DNA of 64,000 bases from Leisingera sp. NJS204 (GTDB lineage Bacteria; Pseudomonadota; Alphaproteobacteria; Rhodobacterales; Rhodobacteraceae): assembly GCF_004123675.1 (NCBI RefSeq), contig NZ_CP035417.1, positions 1,293,501 through 1,357,500 of the forward strand, read 5' to 3'. The translations under genes and the position numbers were made by a program. Below are positions 9,247 to 17,903 of this stretch, piece after piece. The notes under the pieces were generated by a model that was given only the letters and a program-made list of their open reading frames with translations, ran no database searches and was not told where the DNA came from. The stretch's first letter is position 1; each line of letters begins with the position of its first letter.

Positions 9247-9883
9247 AGAGCTGTTTCGCTTCTTCCAAAGTGTCAAAAATGTGCAACTGGCCCTGCAGCA
9301 GGACCGCAGCTGAACGGGCAAATTTCTCCAGCGTCTTGGCTTGGTGGGAGACGATGATGATTGTGGTTGTCTCCAGCCGCTCCTGCAGGATTTCGCCGGC
9401 CTTGCGGTTGAACTCCACATCCGTGGTGCTGGGCATGCCTTCATCAATCAAGTAGATGTCGAAGTCCAGCGCCAGCATCAGCGAGAAGCTGAACCGTGCC
9501 CGCATCCCCGAAGAATAGGTGCCGATCGGCTGGTCGAAATATTCGCCCAGACCGCACAGCCAGCGGCAATAGGCCTCCACATAGTCGGGATCCAGGCCAT
9601 ACAGTTTGGCGATATAGCGGCAGTTTTCCATTGCGGACAGGCGGCTGATCACCCCGCCCATGAACCCCAGCGGAAAGGAAATCTTGCAGTTGCGGCGGAT
9701 CTCGCCCTCATCCGGTTTTTCCAGGCCGGCCATCATGTTGATCAGCGTGGTCTTGCCGGTGCCGTTCGGCGCCAGCACGCCCAGCGATTTGCCCGGCTCG
9801 ACGCGGAACGACACGCGGTCAAGGATCACCTTGCGCTGGGTCCCTGTCCAGAAGGACTTGCTGACGTTTTCAAACTCAAGCAT
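9224..9883 (-). CDS. kpsT: Capsule polysaccharide ABC exporter ATPase, KpsT-like
   Basis: 219-residue nucleotide-binding subunit, exactly the usual size of KpsT/BexA/CtrD. Walker A is GVLAPNGTGKTT (35-46), the signature is YSSGM (123-127) and Walker B is FDIYLIDEGM (141-150). The sentence STTDVEFNRKAGEIL is typical of polysaccharide-exporter ATPases. Start ATG 9883 was chosen because MLEFENVSKSFW is the conserved family opening; an upstream ATG at 9952 would add 23 unrelated basic residues. It is the first gene of the kpsT-kpsE-kdsA-phosphohexomutase operon. Its membrane partner KpsM is not in the window and must be encoded elsewhere if the exporter works. Confidence 0.93.
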   Translation of the reverse strand: MLEFENVSKSFWTGTQRKVILDRVSFRVEPGKSLGVLAPNGTGKTTLINMMAGLEKPDEGEIRRNCKISFPLGFMGGVISRLSAMENCRYIAKLYGLDPDYVEAYCRWLCGLGEYFDQPIGTYSSGMRARFSFSLMLALDFDIYLIDEGMPSTTDVEFNRKAGEILQERLETTTIIIVSHQAKTLEKFARSAAVLLQGQLHIFDTLEEAKQLYDYETES

Positions 9884-10016
9884 TGCTGGTTCCGGTGCTG
9901 CTCGTGCGGCCCTCTTGCGGGCTCTGTCTGCCTCATGTTCACAAAGGCGCACTGACGCGCCCGTGGCTCTTTGGTATCAAAAGAGTGTTAATGGCCTACG
10001 CCGCGAATTTGGCCTT

Positions 10017-10046
10017 ATTATGTCGAATAGTACCATAAATGTTCAA
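10017..10046 (-). promoter_or_regulatory. Candidate sigma70-type promoter for the kps operon
   Basis: Read on the minus strand: -35 TTGAAC (10046-10041), an 18-base spacer and -10 CATAAT (10022-10017). It lies in an AT-rich pocket about 130 bases before the kpsT ATG. Inferred only from the sequence match. Confidence 0.45.
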
Positions 10047-10149
10047 TGAAGTTTTAACCAATTCAGCCCCGATCCGGGGTGCGGGACGGGTTTTTGGGCG
10101 GCTGGATGGCAAGGCGGGGCGAGAGATGACTGTTTCCAAGTGCGGGACA

Positions 10150-10743
10150 ATGAAGGCCTGGCAGCAATTGAAGGCAGAGATTCGGGGCTGCCGGATCTGT
10201 GCAGACCGCTTTGCCGCCACCGCCACTGCGCATGAGCCGCGCCCGGTTGTGTGGTTCCGCCCCTCAGCGCGGATCCTGATTGCCGGCCAGGCGCCGGGTG
10301 CGCGAGTGCATGAAAGCGGCCGCCCCTTTACCGATCCGTCCGGCGACCGGCTGCGGGCCTGGCTGGGCCTCACTGAGGCGGAGTTCTATGACAAGGACCG
10401 GGTGGCGGTGGTGCCGATGGGGTTCTGTTTTCCCGGCTACAACGGCAAAAAGGCGGATCTGCCGCCGCCTGCGGTGTGCTGCAAGACCTGGCATGCCCAA
10501 GTGATGGAGCAGCTGCCGGATGTCCGCCTCAAGGTGCTGGTCGGCGCGCATGCGCAGCGCTATCACCTGGGGGTGAAGGGGCCTTTGACACCGCTGGTTC
10601 AGGGCTGGAGGGATCATGCGCCGCAGGTCTTCCCCTTGCCGCACCCGTCTTGGCGTAATACCGGATGGCTGAAGAAAAACCCCTGGTTCGAAGCCGAGCT
10701 GCTGCCGGTGCTGCAGACCCGGGTGAAGGAGCTGATGCGATGA
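10150..10743 (+). CDS. Uracil-DNA glycosylase family protein
   Basis: 197-residue protein of the UDG superfamily, likely acting on uracil or damaged bases in DNA. The motif GQAPGARVHESGRPFTD corresponds to the family catalytic/uracil-binding loop, and HPSWRN near the C-terminus matches the conserved HPS loop. Only part of the cysteine set of the iron-sulphur UDG classes is visible (CRIC near the N-terminus, CC in the middle), so cluster binding is uncertain. I chose ATG 10150 (GGGA just upstream, protein opening MKAWQQLKAE); an in-frame ATG at 10126 is an alternative. It overlaps the next gene by four bases (ATGA), so the two are probably co-translated. Confidence 0.8.
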   Translation: MKAWQQLKAEIRGCRICADRFAATATAHEPRPVVWFRPSARILIAGQAPGARVHESGRPFTDPSGDRLRAWLGLTEAEFYDKDRVAVVPMGFCFPGYNGKKADLPPPAVCCKTWHAQVMEQLPDVRLKVLVGAHAQRYHLGVKGPLTPLVQGWRDHAPQVFPLPHPSWRNTGWLKKNPWFEAELLPVLQTRVKELMR

Positions 10744-11531
10744 CAGAAGAAACCCCGCTGGATCTGGCCCATGCGGCGATGGAGGCGGCCTCGGCGGATG
10801 ATGCCGCCCGGCTGCGGTTCTACGAGCGGCTGGCTGACAGCGAACTGTTCCTTATGCTGACAGAAGAAGCCGCCGGCGGGCAGATCTCGCCTGAGTTGTT
10901 TGAGACGCCTGAAGGCGCCTTTGTGCTGGTGTTCGACCGCGAAGAGCGCTTGGCGCAGTTTGCGGGCCGGGCGGTGCCTTATGCGGGGCTTTCCGGCCGC
11001 GTCATCACCCAGATGCTCGCCGGGCAGGGGATCGGGCTGGGCCTGAACCTGGAGGTGGCGCCCTCTGCCATTCTGATCCCGGCCAGTGCGGTCGGCTGGC
11101 TGCATCAGACCCTTGGCCACACCCCGGACGAGGTGGAAGCCGGCATTGCGGAGTTTACACCGCCAACCGGGATGCCGGAGGTGCTGCTGACGTCGCTGGA
11201 CGCCAAGCTGGCTACTGCCGGCGGGTTGGCGGCAGCGGCCTATCTGGCGGGGGTGCGGTATGCCGGCGGCGGCCAGGGGCATCTGCTGGGGTTTGTCGGC
11301 GCCAAGGAGGCTGCACAACCGTCGCTGGCCAAGGCAGCGGGCGAAGCGCTGACCTTTTCCGGAATTGAGGCGGGAGCGATGGATGTGGCCTTTTTTGAGG
11401 CCGAGGATCCAGTTGCGGCCAGCCTGGCCCGGGTCGGGTTGCGGTTCGACCTGCCGCAGCCGCCGGAACCGGACGCCCTCCAGCCGGAGATCCCGGGCAG
11501 CAATCCGGACAAGCCGCCGCGGCTGGTGTAG
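10740..11531 (+). CDS. SseB family protein
   Basis: 263-residue protein with an N-terminal SseB domain (about residues 1-125, including FYERLADSELFLMLT and FVLVFDREERLAQFAG) and a second, SseB C-terminal-like half. SseB was named from E. coli, where it affects serine sensitivity; its biochemical role is unresolved. The start is fixed by the ATGA overlap with the upstream UDG-type gene. The C-terminus is proline-rich and probably disordered. The two-gene arrangement suggests joint expression but no shared function can be inferred. Confidence 0.8.
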   Translation: MTEETPLDLAHAAMEAASADDAARLRFYERLADSELFLMLTEEAAGGQISPELFETPEGAFVLVFDREERLAQFAGRAVPYAGLSGRVITQMLAGQGIGLGLNLEVAPSAILIPASAVGWLHQTLGHTPDEVEAGIAEFTPPTGMPEVLLTSLDAKLATAGGLAAAAYLAGVRYAGGGQGHLLGFVGAKEAAQPSLAKAAGEALTFSGIEAGAMDVAFFEAEDPVAASLARVGLRFDLPQPPEPDALQPEIPGSNPDKPPRLV

Positions 11532-11544
11532 CCGGGCCGGATCG

Positions 11545-11626
11545 GGAGGGGGGCGCTCCCGCCTGCTCCGGCACATTTTGTAAATGTGCCTCACAGTTGG
11601 GGGGGGCGCTGTGCTGTGCACAGCGC
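11545..11626 (+). repeat. Intergenic multi-hairpin repeat, family 1, copy 1
   Basis: Conserved text CTCCCGCCTGCTCCGG, then hairpin GGCACATTT-TGT-AAATGTGCC, then CAGTTGGG, then hairpin GCGCTGTGC-TGT-GCACAGCGC (11606-11626). The same order occurs at 20106, 23991, 45486 and (reversed) 61745 with different stems that still pair. Confidence 0.7.
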
Positions 11627-11784
11627 GGCTCTTTCTGCTGAGACGCGCTTGCGGAGCAATTTTCTCCATTGAGCGTTTGTTCGGGGGTATGCCAGCCCTT
11701 GACCCGGCAAAGGGTAGAAGGCTGCTTGCAATCGGTGGTGCGCCGCGCGACAGCGCGGCGCCAGGCCCAAGGCCGAAAAAGGAA

Positions 11785-11803
11785 GCCCAGGCATCGCCTG
11801 GGC
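11785..11803 (-). terminator. Intrinsic terminator after yghU
   Basis: 8-bp stem GCCCAGGC / GCCTGGGC with a 3-base loop; on the minus strand it is followed by TTCCTTTTT. It lies about 30 bases beyond the yghU stop. Confidence 0.75.
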
Positions 11804-11834
11804 TTTCGCGGGCGCGGGAGGGTTTGGCTGGCGG

Positions 11835-12710
11835 TTATTCCGCTGCCGGTTCCAGCTTGTCCTGGGTGCGGGTGTCGAAATCGCTCGCGTCGTGGCGCTC
11901 GTGCAGCTGGGTGTCCAGCTCGCCGAAGGAGCGGTTCACCATGCGGCCGCGCTGCACTGCCGGGCGGGCGTCGATGGCTTTGGCCCAGCGGACCACATTG
12001 CTGTAGCTTTCCGCATCCAGGAATTCCGCCGCATCATAAAGACGGCCCAGAACCAGCTGGCCGTACCAGGGCCAGATCGCCATGTCGGCGATGGTATAAT
12101 CTTCACCGGCGATATAGCTCCGCTCCGCCAGCTGCCGGTCCAGCACGTCAAGCTGGCGTTTGCTCTCCATCGAAAAACGGTCGATCGGGTACTGCCATTT
12201 CTCCGGCGCATAGGCGTAAAAATGGCCAAAGCCGCCGCCGAGATACGGGGCGCTGCCCATCTGCCAGAACAGCCAGTTCAGGGTTTCGGTGCGGGCAGTG
12301 CCCTCCTTGGGCAGGAATTCCCCGAATTTCTCGGCCAGATGCATCAGGATCGAACCGCTTTCGAATACCCGCACCGGTTCATCGCCGCTGCGGTCCAGCA
12401 GCGCCGGGATCTTAGAGTTCGGGTTGATCTCCACAAAGCCGGAACCGAACTGGTCGCCGTCGCCGATCTTGATAATCCAGGCGTCATATTCGGCGCCCGC
12501 ATGGCCCTTGGCCAGAAGTTCCTCCAGCATCACCGTGACCTTTACCCCGTTCGGGGTCGCCAAAGAATAAAGCTGCAGCGGGTGCTTGCCCGCCGGCAGT
12601 TCCTTGTCATGCGTCGCGCCGGCGATAGGGCGGTTGGTGGAGGCAAACTCGCCGCCGTTTTCTTGCTCCCACTTCCAGACTTTCGGCGGGGTATAGGGGG
12701 TGTCGCTCAT
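11835..12710 (-). CDS. yghU: Glutathione-dependent disulfide-bond oxidoreductase, YghU-like GST
   Basis: 291-residue glutathione-transferase-fold protein of the YghU/Ure2p-like branch, close in length to E. coli YghU (288). The thioredoxin-like domain contains PLQLYSLATPNGVKVTVMLE and NPNSKIPALLD, and the helical domain contains LGGGFGHFYAYAPEKWQYPI, both typical of YghU. The family reduces disulfides using two glutathione molecules; the substrate in vivo is not known. It is transcribed away from the YHS-domain gene, sharing the 272-base gap 12711-12982, and ends at a clear terminator. Confidence 0.9.
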   Translation of the reverse strand: MSDTPYTPPKVWKWEQENGGEFASTNRPIAGATHDKELPAGKHPLQLYSLATPNGVKVTVMLEELLAKGHAGAEYDAWIIKIGDGDQFGSGFVEINPNSKIPALLDRSGDEPVRVFESGSILMHLAEKFGEFLPKEGTARTETLNWLFWQMGSAPYLGGGFGHFYAYAPEKWQYPIDRFSMESKRQLDVLDRQLAERSYIAGEDYTIADMAIWPWYGQLVLGRLYDAAEFLDAESYSNVVRWAKAIDARPAVQRGRMVNRSFGELDTQLHERHDASDFDTRTQDKLEPAAE

Positions 12711-12982
12711 CTGTCGGGCCTTGCTTTGATTGTTTCCGGTTTGCGGTCAATCGCACGCGCTGCGGCAATTGGCTGTGGCAGAGATAAGAGGGGATTTGGA
12801 AATTCCAATGACTGGAAGGTACGGAGGCGGAAATTTTACAAAATGCTCACGGGGTCTCGTCTGCGCACACAGCCGCGTGAACCCCCCTTCGCATTTGCGC
12901 CGGGACCTATAGTGTCTGACACGAAGCCGGATAAGATGCCGGTGCCCGAATTGAAGCGATCACCGATGAAAGGGAAGATTTC

Positions 12983-13501
12983 ATGAAGCGTTTTGCATTT
13001 GCTGCCGTGGCAGCGCTGTCCTTTGCCCTGCCGGCCTTTGCAGGCGAGCAATATGTCGATGGCACCGGATTTGCCGTCTCGGGCTATGACGTGGTGGCCT
13101 ATCGCAGTCTTGACATGAACCCGGTCGGCAGTCCGCAGACCGCTCCGGTACGCGGCAGCACTGCGTTCACTGCAGAATACAATGGAGCCGACTGGGCGTT
13201 TTCCTCGGCGGAGAACCGCGACAAGTTCCTTGAAAATCCGGCCCATTATGCGCCGCAATATGACGGCCACTGCGCCTATGGTGTGTCGCGCGGCGGTAAG
13301 GTGCCCGCCAATCCGAACCTGTGGCGCATTGTGGATGACAAGCTGTATCTGAACATCACCGACGTTGTCGTCGGTTTCTGGGAAGAGGACATTCCGGAAA
13401 ACATCAACCTGGCCGAAGGCAACTGGCCGGGGATTGAGCCGGACGCGGCCTCGGGCAGTGTGATCCCCAAGTTCACCTCCGAAGGTCCGGTGGCGAACTG
13501 A
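12983..13501 (+). CDS. Exported YHS-domain protein
   Basis: 172-residue protein with a cleavable signal peptide (MKRFAFAAVAALSFALPAFA, cut probably after residue 20). The mature part holds a YHS-like domain: GYDVVAYRSLD, then FTAEYNGADWAFSSAENRDK and FLENPAHYAPQYDGHCAYGV. YHS domains are short metal-associated modules; periplasmic YHS proteins of this length are common in proteobacteria and functionally uncharacterised. It is a single gene, divergent from yghU and followed by a terminator hairpin at 13571. Confidence 0.85.
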   Translation: MKRFAFAAVAALSFALPAFAGEQYVDGTGFAVSGYDVVAYRSLDMNPVGSPQTAPVRGSTAFTAEYNGADWAFSSAENRDKFLENPAHYAPQYDGHCAYGVSRGGKVPANPNLWRIVDDKLYLNITDVVVGFWEEDIPENINLAEGNWPGIEPDAASGSVIPKFTSEGPVAN

Positions 13502-13570
13502 TTCAGCGCTGGGTTGCCCGGTGCCCTGCTTCTGAGCCGTCCGCCGGGCAAACGGACCGCAGAAATGAAG

Positions 13571-13594
13571 AACCCGCGCTGCAAGGCGCGGGTT
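13571..13594 (+). terminator. Intrinsic terminator after the YHS gene
   Basis: 9-bp stem AACCCGCGC / GCGCGGGTT with a 6-base loop, followed by TTGCTTGTTTC. It lies between convergent genes (YHS plus, gcrA minus) and may serve both. Confidence 0.7.
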
Positions 13595-13641
13595 TGCTTG
13601 TTTCAAGGGTTGCTCGCAATCTGGCAGCGTCTGCCTGATCT

Positions 13642-14241
13642 TCAGCGGCGGCGGTCACGGCGCGAGGACATCGGCTGGAACGCCACGCCCACATGCGCTT
13701 CGCAATAGGGTTTGCCTTGCTGGGACGGCAGGCCGCAGAACCAGAAGTCCTCGGTCGCGGGATCGCCAACCGGCCATTTGCAGGTGCGTTCGGTCAGATC
13801 CATCAGGCTCAGCTTCTTGGCCTTCTTTTCGATCTCGTTGACCTTGGCCAGGGCTTCGGGGCTGATTTCATTGGCCGACGGCTGCGGCGGCAACGGCTGG
13901 CCGGCCGGGATGATCTGGCGGCGTGCAGGCGTCGCCGGTTTGGCTTCGGCTGAGGCCGGCTGGACCGCTGCGGGGCGGGCCGGCTCGGTCTTGGGCTGCG
14001 GCTTGGGTTTGGCTGCGGCCGCAGGTTTCGGCGCCGCAGCGGCGGGGGCTGCGGCGGGCTTTTCCTTGGGCTCGGCGGCCTTGGTTGTGCCGCTGTTGCG
14101 GTTGGACAGGCCGAGGCGGTGCACCTTGCCGATCACCGCGTTGCGGGTGACGCCGCCCAGTTCTTTGGCGATCTGGCTGGCCGACTGGCCCTCGCCCCAC
14201 ATTTTCTTAAGCAGTTCGACGCGCTCGTCTGTCCAGGACAT
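13642..14241 (-). CDS. gcrA: Cell-cycle transcriptional regulator GcrA
   Basis: 199-residue GcrA. In Caulobacter this protein binds sigma70-RNA polymerase and methylated GANTC promoters to drive the cell cycle. The N-terminal helix-turn-helix is unmistakable (MSWTDERVELLKKMW, SASQIAKELGGVTRNAVIGK), followed by an Ala/Pro/Lys-rich linker (about 55-115) and the C-terminal polymerase-binding domain with CKWPVGDP and FWFCGLPSQQGKPYCEAH. Start ATG 14241 gives the conserved MSWTDERVE; AAAGG lies upstream; an ATG five codons earlier is possible. The linker is longer than in the 173-residue Caulobacter protein. Confidence 0.95.
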   Translation of the reverse strand: MSWTDERVELLKKMWGEGQSASQIAKELGGVTRNAVIGKVHRLGLSNRNSGTTKAAEPKEKPAAAPAAAAPKPAAAAKPKPQPKTEPARPAAVQPASAEAKPATPARRQIIPAGQPLPPQPSANEISPEALAKVNEIEKKAKKLSLMDLTERTCKWPVGDPATEDFWFCGLPSQQGKPYCEAHVGVAFQPMSSRRDRRR

Positions 14242-14401
14242 CTGTTGCCTTTCCAAGCTAATAGCGGCCCCAGGGATTCTGCGGCCGCCATCATATTCCG
14301 TGTGATCGCCCTATTCTAATCACTGCGGGCGGAGTTACAAGGCATCTTGCGCCCCTTGCCGCAGCCGTTATGCAGGCAAAGCAGCGAAAAACGGGGGCAG
14401 C

Positions 14402-15214
14402 ATGGCGGATCAGGGGTATCAGGTTGAATTGGGCGCACGCCGGTTCGGACGGGTGAACTGGCTGGGCCTCAAGGCGCTGGCCTGGCGCGAGGTGAAGCGG
14501 TTTCTGGCGGTCTGGACCCAGACGCTGCTGGCGCCGCTGATGACCGCGGCGCTGTTTCTGATGATCTTCAACATCGCCATCGGTCCCCAGCGCGGCGATG
14601 TGATGGGGGTGCCGTTCCTGACCTTCCTGGCGCCGGGCATCATGATGATGACGGTGATGCAGAACGCTTTTGCCAATACGTCGTCGTCTATTGTTATTGC
14701 CAAGGTGCAGGGCAATATCGTCGACACGCTGATGCCGCCTTTGTCGGGGCTGGAGATCCTGCTGGGTTATCTGGCGGGCGCTGTGGCGCGCGGCACGCTG
14801 GTGGCGCTGGCCATCGGGCTGGGGCTGATGGCAGTGCTGCAGATCGTGCCGGCGCATCCGCTGACAGCGCTGGTGTTCATCGTTCTGGGTGCGGCTTTCC
14901 TGGGCGGGCTGGGTATCGTGGCCGGGGTCTATGCTGACAAGTTCGATCAGATGGCAGCAATCACCAATTTCATCGTGACACCGCTCGCCTTCCTGTCGGG
15001 CACCTTCTATTCGGTTGAGGCTTTGCCCCCGGTTTTAAAAGCGATTTCACATCTGAACCCGGTCTTCTACCTGATCGACGGCGTGCGATTCGGAGTGATC
15101 GGCACTTCCGACAGCCCGCCGCTGCTGGGGCTGGCGGTCTGCAGCGGCGCCACCTTTGCGGTGTGCCTGCTGGCCTGGGCCATGCTGCGCTCCGGCTACC
15201 GGTTGAAGCCCTGA
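14402..15214 (+). CDS. ABC-2 type transporter permease
   Basis: 270-residue inner-membrane permease with six predicted membrane segments. The ABC-2 membrane family is shown by FLTFLAPGIMMMTVMQNAFA, VKAQG-like KVQGNIVDTLMPPLSGLEIL, and the final LAFLSGTFYSVEALPPVL and HLNPVFYLIDGVRFG. It resembles YadH-type permeases. No ATPase gene is next to it; the nearest ATPase in the window (kpsT) belongs to another operon, so its partner is elsewhere. It is divergent from gcrA. The substrate is unknown. Confidence 0.85.
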   Translation: MADQGYQVELGARRFGRVNWLGLKALAWREVKRFLAVWTQTLLAPLMTAALFLMIFNIAIGPQRGDVMGVPFLTFLAPGIMMMTVMQNAFANTSSSIVIAKVQGNIVDTLMPPLSGLEILLGYLAGAVARGTLVALAIGLGLMAVLQIVPAHPLTALVFIVLGAAFLGGLGIVAGVYADKFDQMAAITNFIVTPLAFLSGTFYSVEALPPVLKAISHLNPVFYLIDGVRFGVIGTSDSPPLLGLAVCSGATFAVCLLAWAMLRSGYRLKP

Positions 15215-15219
15215 CGCTG

Positions 15220-16458
15220 CTATTCTGCCGGTACCGGATCTTCGCCTGACGGTGGAACTTGTTTTTTGCGTCCAAGCCGCGGGTGCAGGTTTCCGGCTAG
15301 CAGCACCGCCCCCGCGGCGGCTGCCGCACCTGCGGCAAAAATACCCGCAACCGGCGCCGCCAGCAGAACCAGCCAGGCAACGCCAGGGGTCAGAATGCCG
15401 GAAATGTCGCGGTAGCTGGAATAGACCGCCGACATCTCAGTGCGCTCGGACGGCTTCACCGCCATCAGAAACGGCAGACCCGCACAGATATCCAGGAGAA
15501 TCAGTGCGGCCGAACCGGCCACCAGCAAGGTGATCGACACTGCTGGCCATCCCTGGGCAACACAAGCGGCGCCAAAACAGGCGGTCACCCCCAAAAAGCC
15601 GGCCTGCACCGCAAGCCGGATCGAATGCCGTTGCACCCAGCGCTGCAGCAGCGGTGCGCCGAACAGGGCGGCATTGGTAACGGACAGCAAGATACCGCCC
15701 AGTTCCTCGCCCAGGCCTTTTTCGATAGCAAAGATCGGCAGGTAGACCACATAGATCCACCACCCTGCCGAGCGGATCACCGCAAACAGCCAGCCTGCGA
15801 CCAGACGCGGCTGCGCCAGAAAGCGCGGCAGGTAGGTCAAGGGATTGGAGGCCGGGCCGCGGGCGCGGGCGATCTGCTTGCCGTTGCCCATCCGCATCCA
15901 CCAGAAGGCCGCCAGCATCACCAGCGCAGCGCTGCCGGATATCAAAAACGGGGCGGGCGCCCAGACCTCAAGCAGCAGCACGCCGGCCACCGGGCCTGCG
16001 GTCCAGCCAAGGGCCGAATAGAACATCCGCGAGGTTTCGCATTGCCCAAGTTCCATCCGGGAAATGTAGTCCAGCACATAAGCGTTGAAGCAGATGAAAG
16101 TGGTCACCGCCGCCACTGTGTTCAGTGCAAGGGCGGCAAGCACCGAAACCGGGCTGCCCTCGATGGCAAAGCCGGCTGAGGCGACGAACATCAGCGCGCC
16201 AAGCGAATAGGCCCAGCGGCGCGGCAACAGCCGGATCAGGACAGGGATCATCAACCCGGCCAGCAGCGACAGGATGCCGACCGCAAAGTATGAGGCAGAA
16301 ACCATCCCGGCATCGCCCAATGCCCGGTACATGATCAGGGGAAAGACCGAGATCAGGATGCCGCGCACCACGGCTTCCAGCCCGGCCAGGATGCCAAAGT
16401 CCCGCACCGAAGGCACTGGCGCATGGCGCAGCCATTCGGGAATCCGCCTCTCGTGCAT
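15220..16458 (-). CDS. MFS transporter
   Basis: 412-residue major facilitator superfamily protein with about twelve hydrophobic segments and a basic loop after the second helix (RLLPRRWAYSLGALMF). Mid-protein text such as FYSALGWTAGPVAGVLLLEV and the late ERTEMSAVYSSYRDISG are MFS-like. No substrate-specific motif was recognised. The stop lies five bases from the stop of the convergent ABC-2 permease gene, with no room for a separate terminator. Confidence 0.82.
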   Translation of the reverse strand: MHERRIPEWLRHAPVPSVRDFGILAGLEAVVRGILISVFPLIMYRALGDAGMVSASYFAVGILSLLAGLMIPVLIRLLPRRWAYSLGALMFVASAGFAIEGSPVSVLAALALNTVAAVTTFICFNAYVLDYISRMELGQCETSRMFYSALGWTAGPVAGVLLLEVWAPAPFLISGSAALVMLAAFWWMRMGNGKQIARARGPASNPLTYLPRFLAQPRLVAGWLFAVIRSAGWWIYVVYLPIFAIEKGLGEELGGILLSVTNAALFGAPLLQRWVQRHSIRLAVQAGFLGVTACFGAACVAQGWPAVSITLLVAGSAALILLDICAGLPFLMAVKPSERTEMSAVYSSYRDISGILTPGVAWLVLLAAPVAGIFAAGAAAAAGAVLLAGNLHPRLGRKKQVPPSGEDPVPAE

Positions 16459-16582
16459 CTGCGTCCTCCTGTTCTGTCAAAGGACAGCGTGGCGCGGAAG
16501 ATGCAGGGAAAATGCCGTTTTTCGACGCAAGGGTCGCATGCGGGCCTGGCGCCGGAAATAACTTTTCGTGATGGCCGGGCGG

Positions 16583-17500
16583 CTAAGGCTTGTGCGCGGC
16601 AGCAGCCGCGCGGCCCGCCGGGGGACTGGGCCGCCCTTCCCGCCAGGCAAGGATGGCGGCGCCCGCCAGAATGATAAAGGCGCCAAGGAAAGAAATGGCA
16701 TCCGGCACCACGCCAAAGCCAATAAAGTCATAAAGGGCTGCAAAGACCAGCGTCGCATAGCTGAACGGCGCCGCAAAGGAGGCATCAGCGCGGGCCATGC
16801 CATTGATGAAACAGGCCTGGGCACAGGCCATCAGCAGCCCCAGTGCGGCCAGCGCGCCCCACTGCGCAAGGCTGGGCATTTGCCAGACCGGCACCACGGC
16901 GCAGCTTGCGATTATCATGCCCAGCAGGTTGTTGAACCAAAGCACCTGCAGCGGCCCTTCGCGGCCCGCGAGCTTCTTGATGAAAATCAGCTCCAGCCCC
17001 ATCACCGCCGCGGCCCCCAGCGCCAGCAAGGCTGCGGGCTGGAAGCTGGCCGGGGTAGGGCGCAAGAGGATCATCGCTCCGATCATGGCAACCAACGCCG
17101 CCCCCCAGCGCCAGGGGCCGACCCGCTCGCCCAGCAGCGGAATGGCCAGCAGCATGCCGAACACCGGGTTCAGGAAGGTGATCGCGGTAGCATCGGCCAG
17201 CGGGATGTAAGCGACCGAGGCAAACATCAGCGTCACCCCGGCCCAGCCGAAGGAGGTGCGCCCGATGTGATAGCCCCAATGCGGCCGGATGAACCTGGGC
17301 CGCAGGATCAGCACCGCAGTTGAAATGCCCATGAAGGCAAACAGGAACCGCCCATGGCTGATTTGCAGCGGATGCAGCGGTGCGCCCAGGCTACCGGTTC
17401 CCAATGCCTTGGCCAGCAGAGTGGTGCCTGCGATGAAGGTTGTCGCGGCAAGGATCAGGGCGGCGGCCAGAGCCGGGTTCTGCGGGGTGTAACGGGTCAT
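16583..17500 (-). CDS. EamA/DMT family transporter
   Basis: 305-residue drug/metabolite transporter superfamily protein with ten hydrophobic segments arranged as two EamA repeats (first repeat with FLNPVFGMLLAIPLLGERVG, second with FSYATLVFAALYDFIGFG and FIILAGAAIL). ATG 17500 (MTRYTPQNPALAAAL) was preferred over a frame extended to 17629, whose extra residues are non-hydrophobic and unlike the family. DMT carriers move small metabolites; the substrate cannot be told from sequence. It is transcribed away from argD. Confidence 0.85.
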   Translation of the reverse strand: MTRYTPQNPALAAALILAATTFIAGTTLLAKALGTGSLGAPLHPLQISHGRFLFAFMGISTAVLILRPRFIRPHWGYHIGRTSFGWAGVTLMFASVAYIPLADATAITFLNPVFGMLLAIPLLGERVGPWRWGAALVAMIGAMILLRPTPASFQPAALLALGAAAVMGLELIFIKKLAGREGPLQVLWFNNLLGMIIASCAVVPVWQMPSLAQWGALAALGLLMACAQACFINGMARADASFAAPFSYATLVFAALYDFIGFGVVPDAISFLGAFIILAGAAILAWREGRPSPPAGRAAAAAHKP

Positions 17501-17903
17501 GGCAAAGCGGTGCGGCAAGCCGCCGCGGGATACAAGAGAAAACGCTCTGCAATCGGCAGCAGTCTTGTGCAGCAAGGGGCGCTGCCCCTCTTGGCCTGGC
17601 GACCAATTCACCCCGGAATATTTCGGCAAAGGTGAAGGGGCGAGCGGGGCGCTGCGGCGGATTGGCGGGCTGGGCTGTACAAAAGGGGTTTTCTTTCGCT
17701 CAATCCTCCACTATGGAACCCACCCATGATCAAACGCGCAAATACCACCGTTTCGCGACGCCGACGCCGCCTGGCGTGACCGGCCCTTTGATCCATTGTG
17801 CCCTTTCATGGCGCATCCCCTTCCAAAATCATTGACCCACCGTTGACCCAAGGCCCCAGCTGTTGCACAGCTTTGGCTTCAACCTTTGAAAAGGATGATC
17901 CTG
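17501..17903. other. Gap between the EamA gene and argD, no gene seen
   Basis: About 400 bases between divergent genes. It holds a GGGGCGCTGCCCC-type palindrome near 17575 and GC-rich low-complexity DNA, then the argD ribosome-binding site AAAAGGA at 17889-17895. No convincing gene or regulatory RNA was recognised. Confidence 0.5.
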
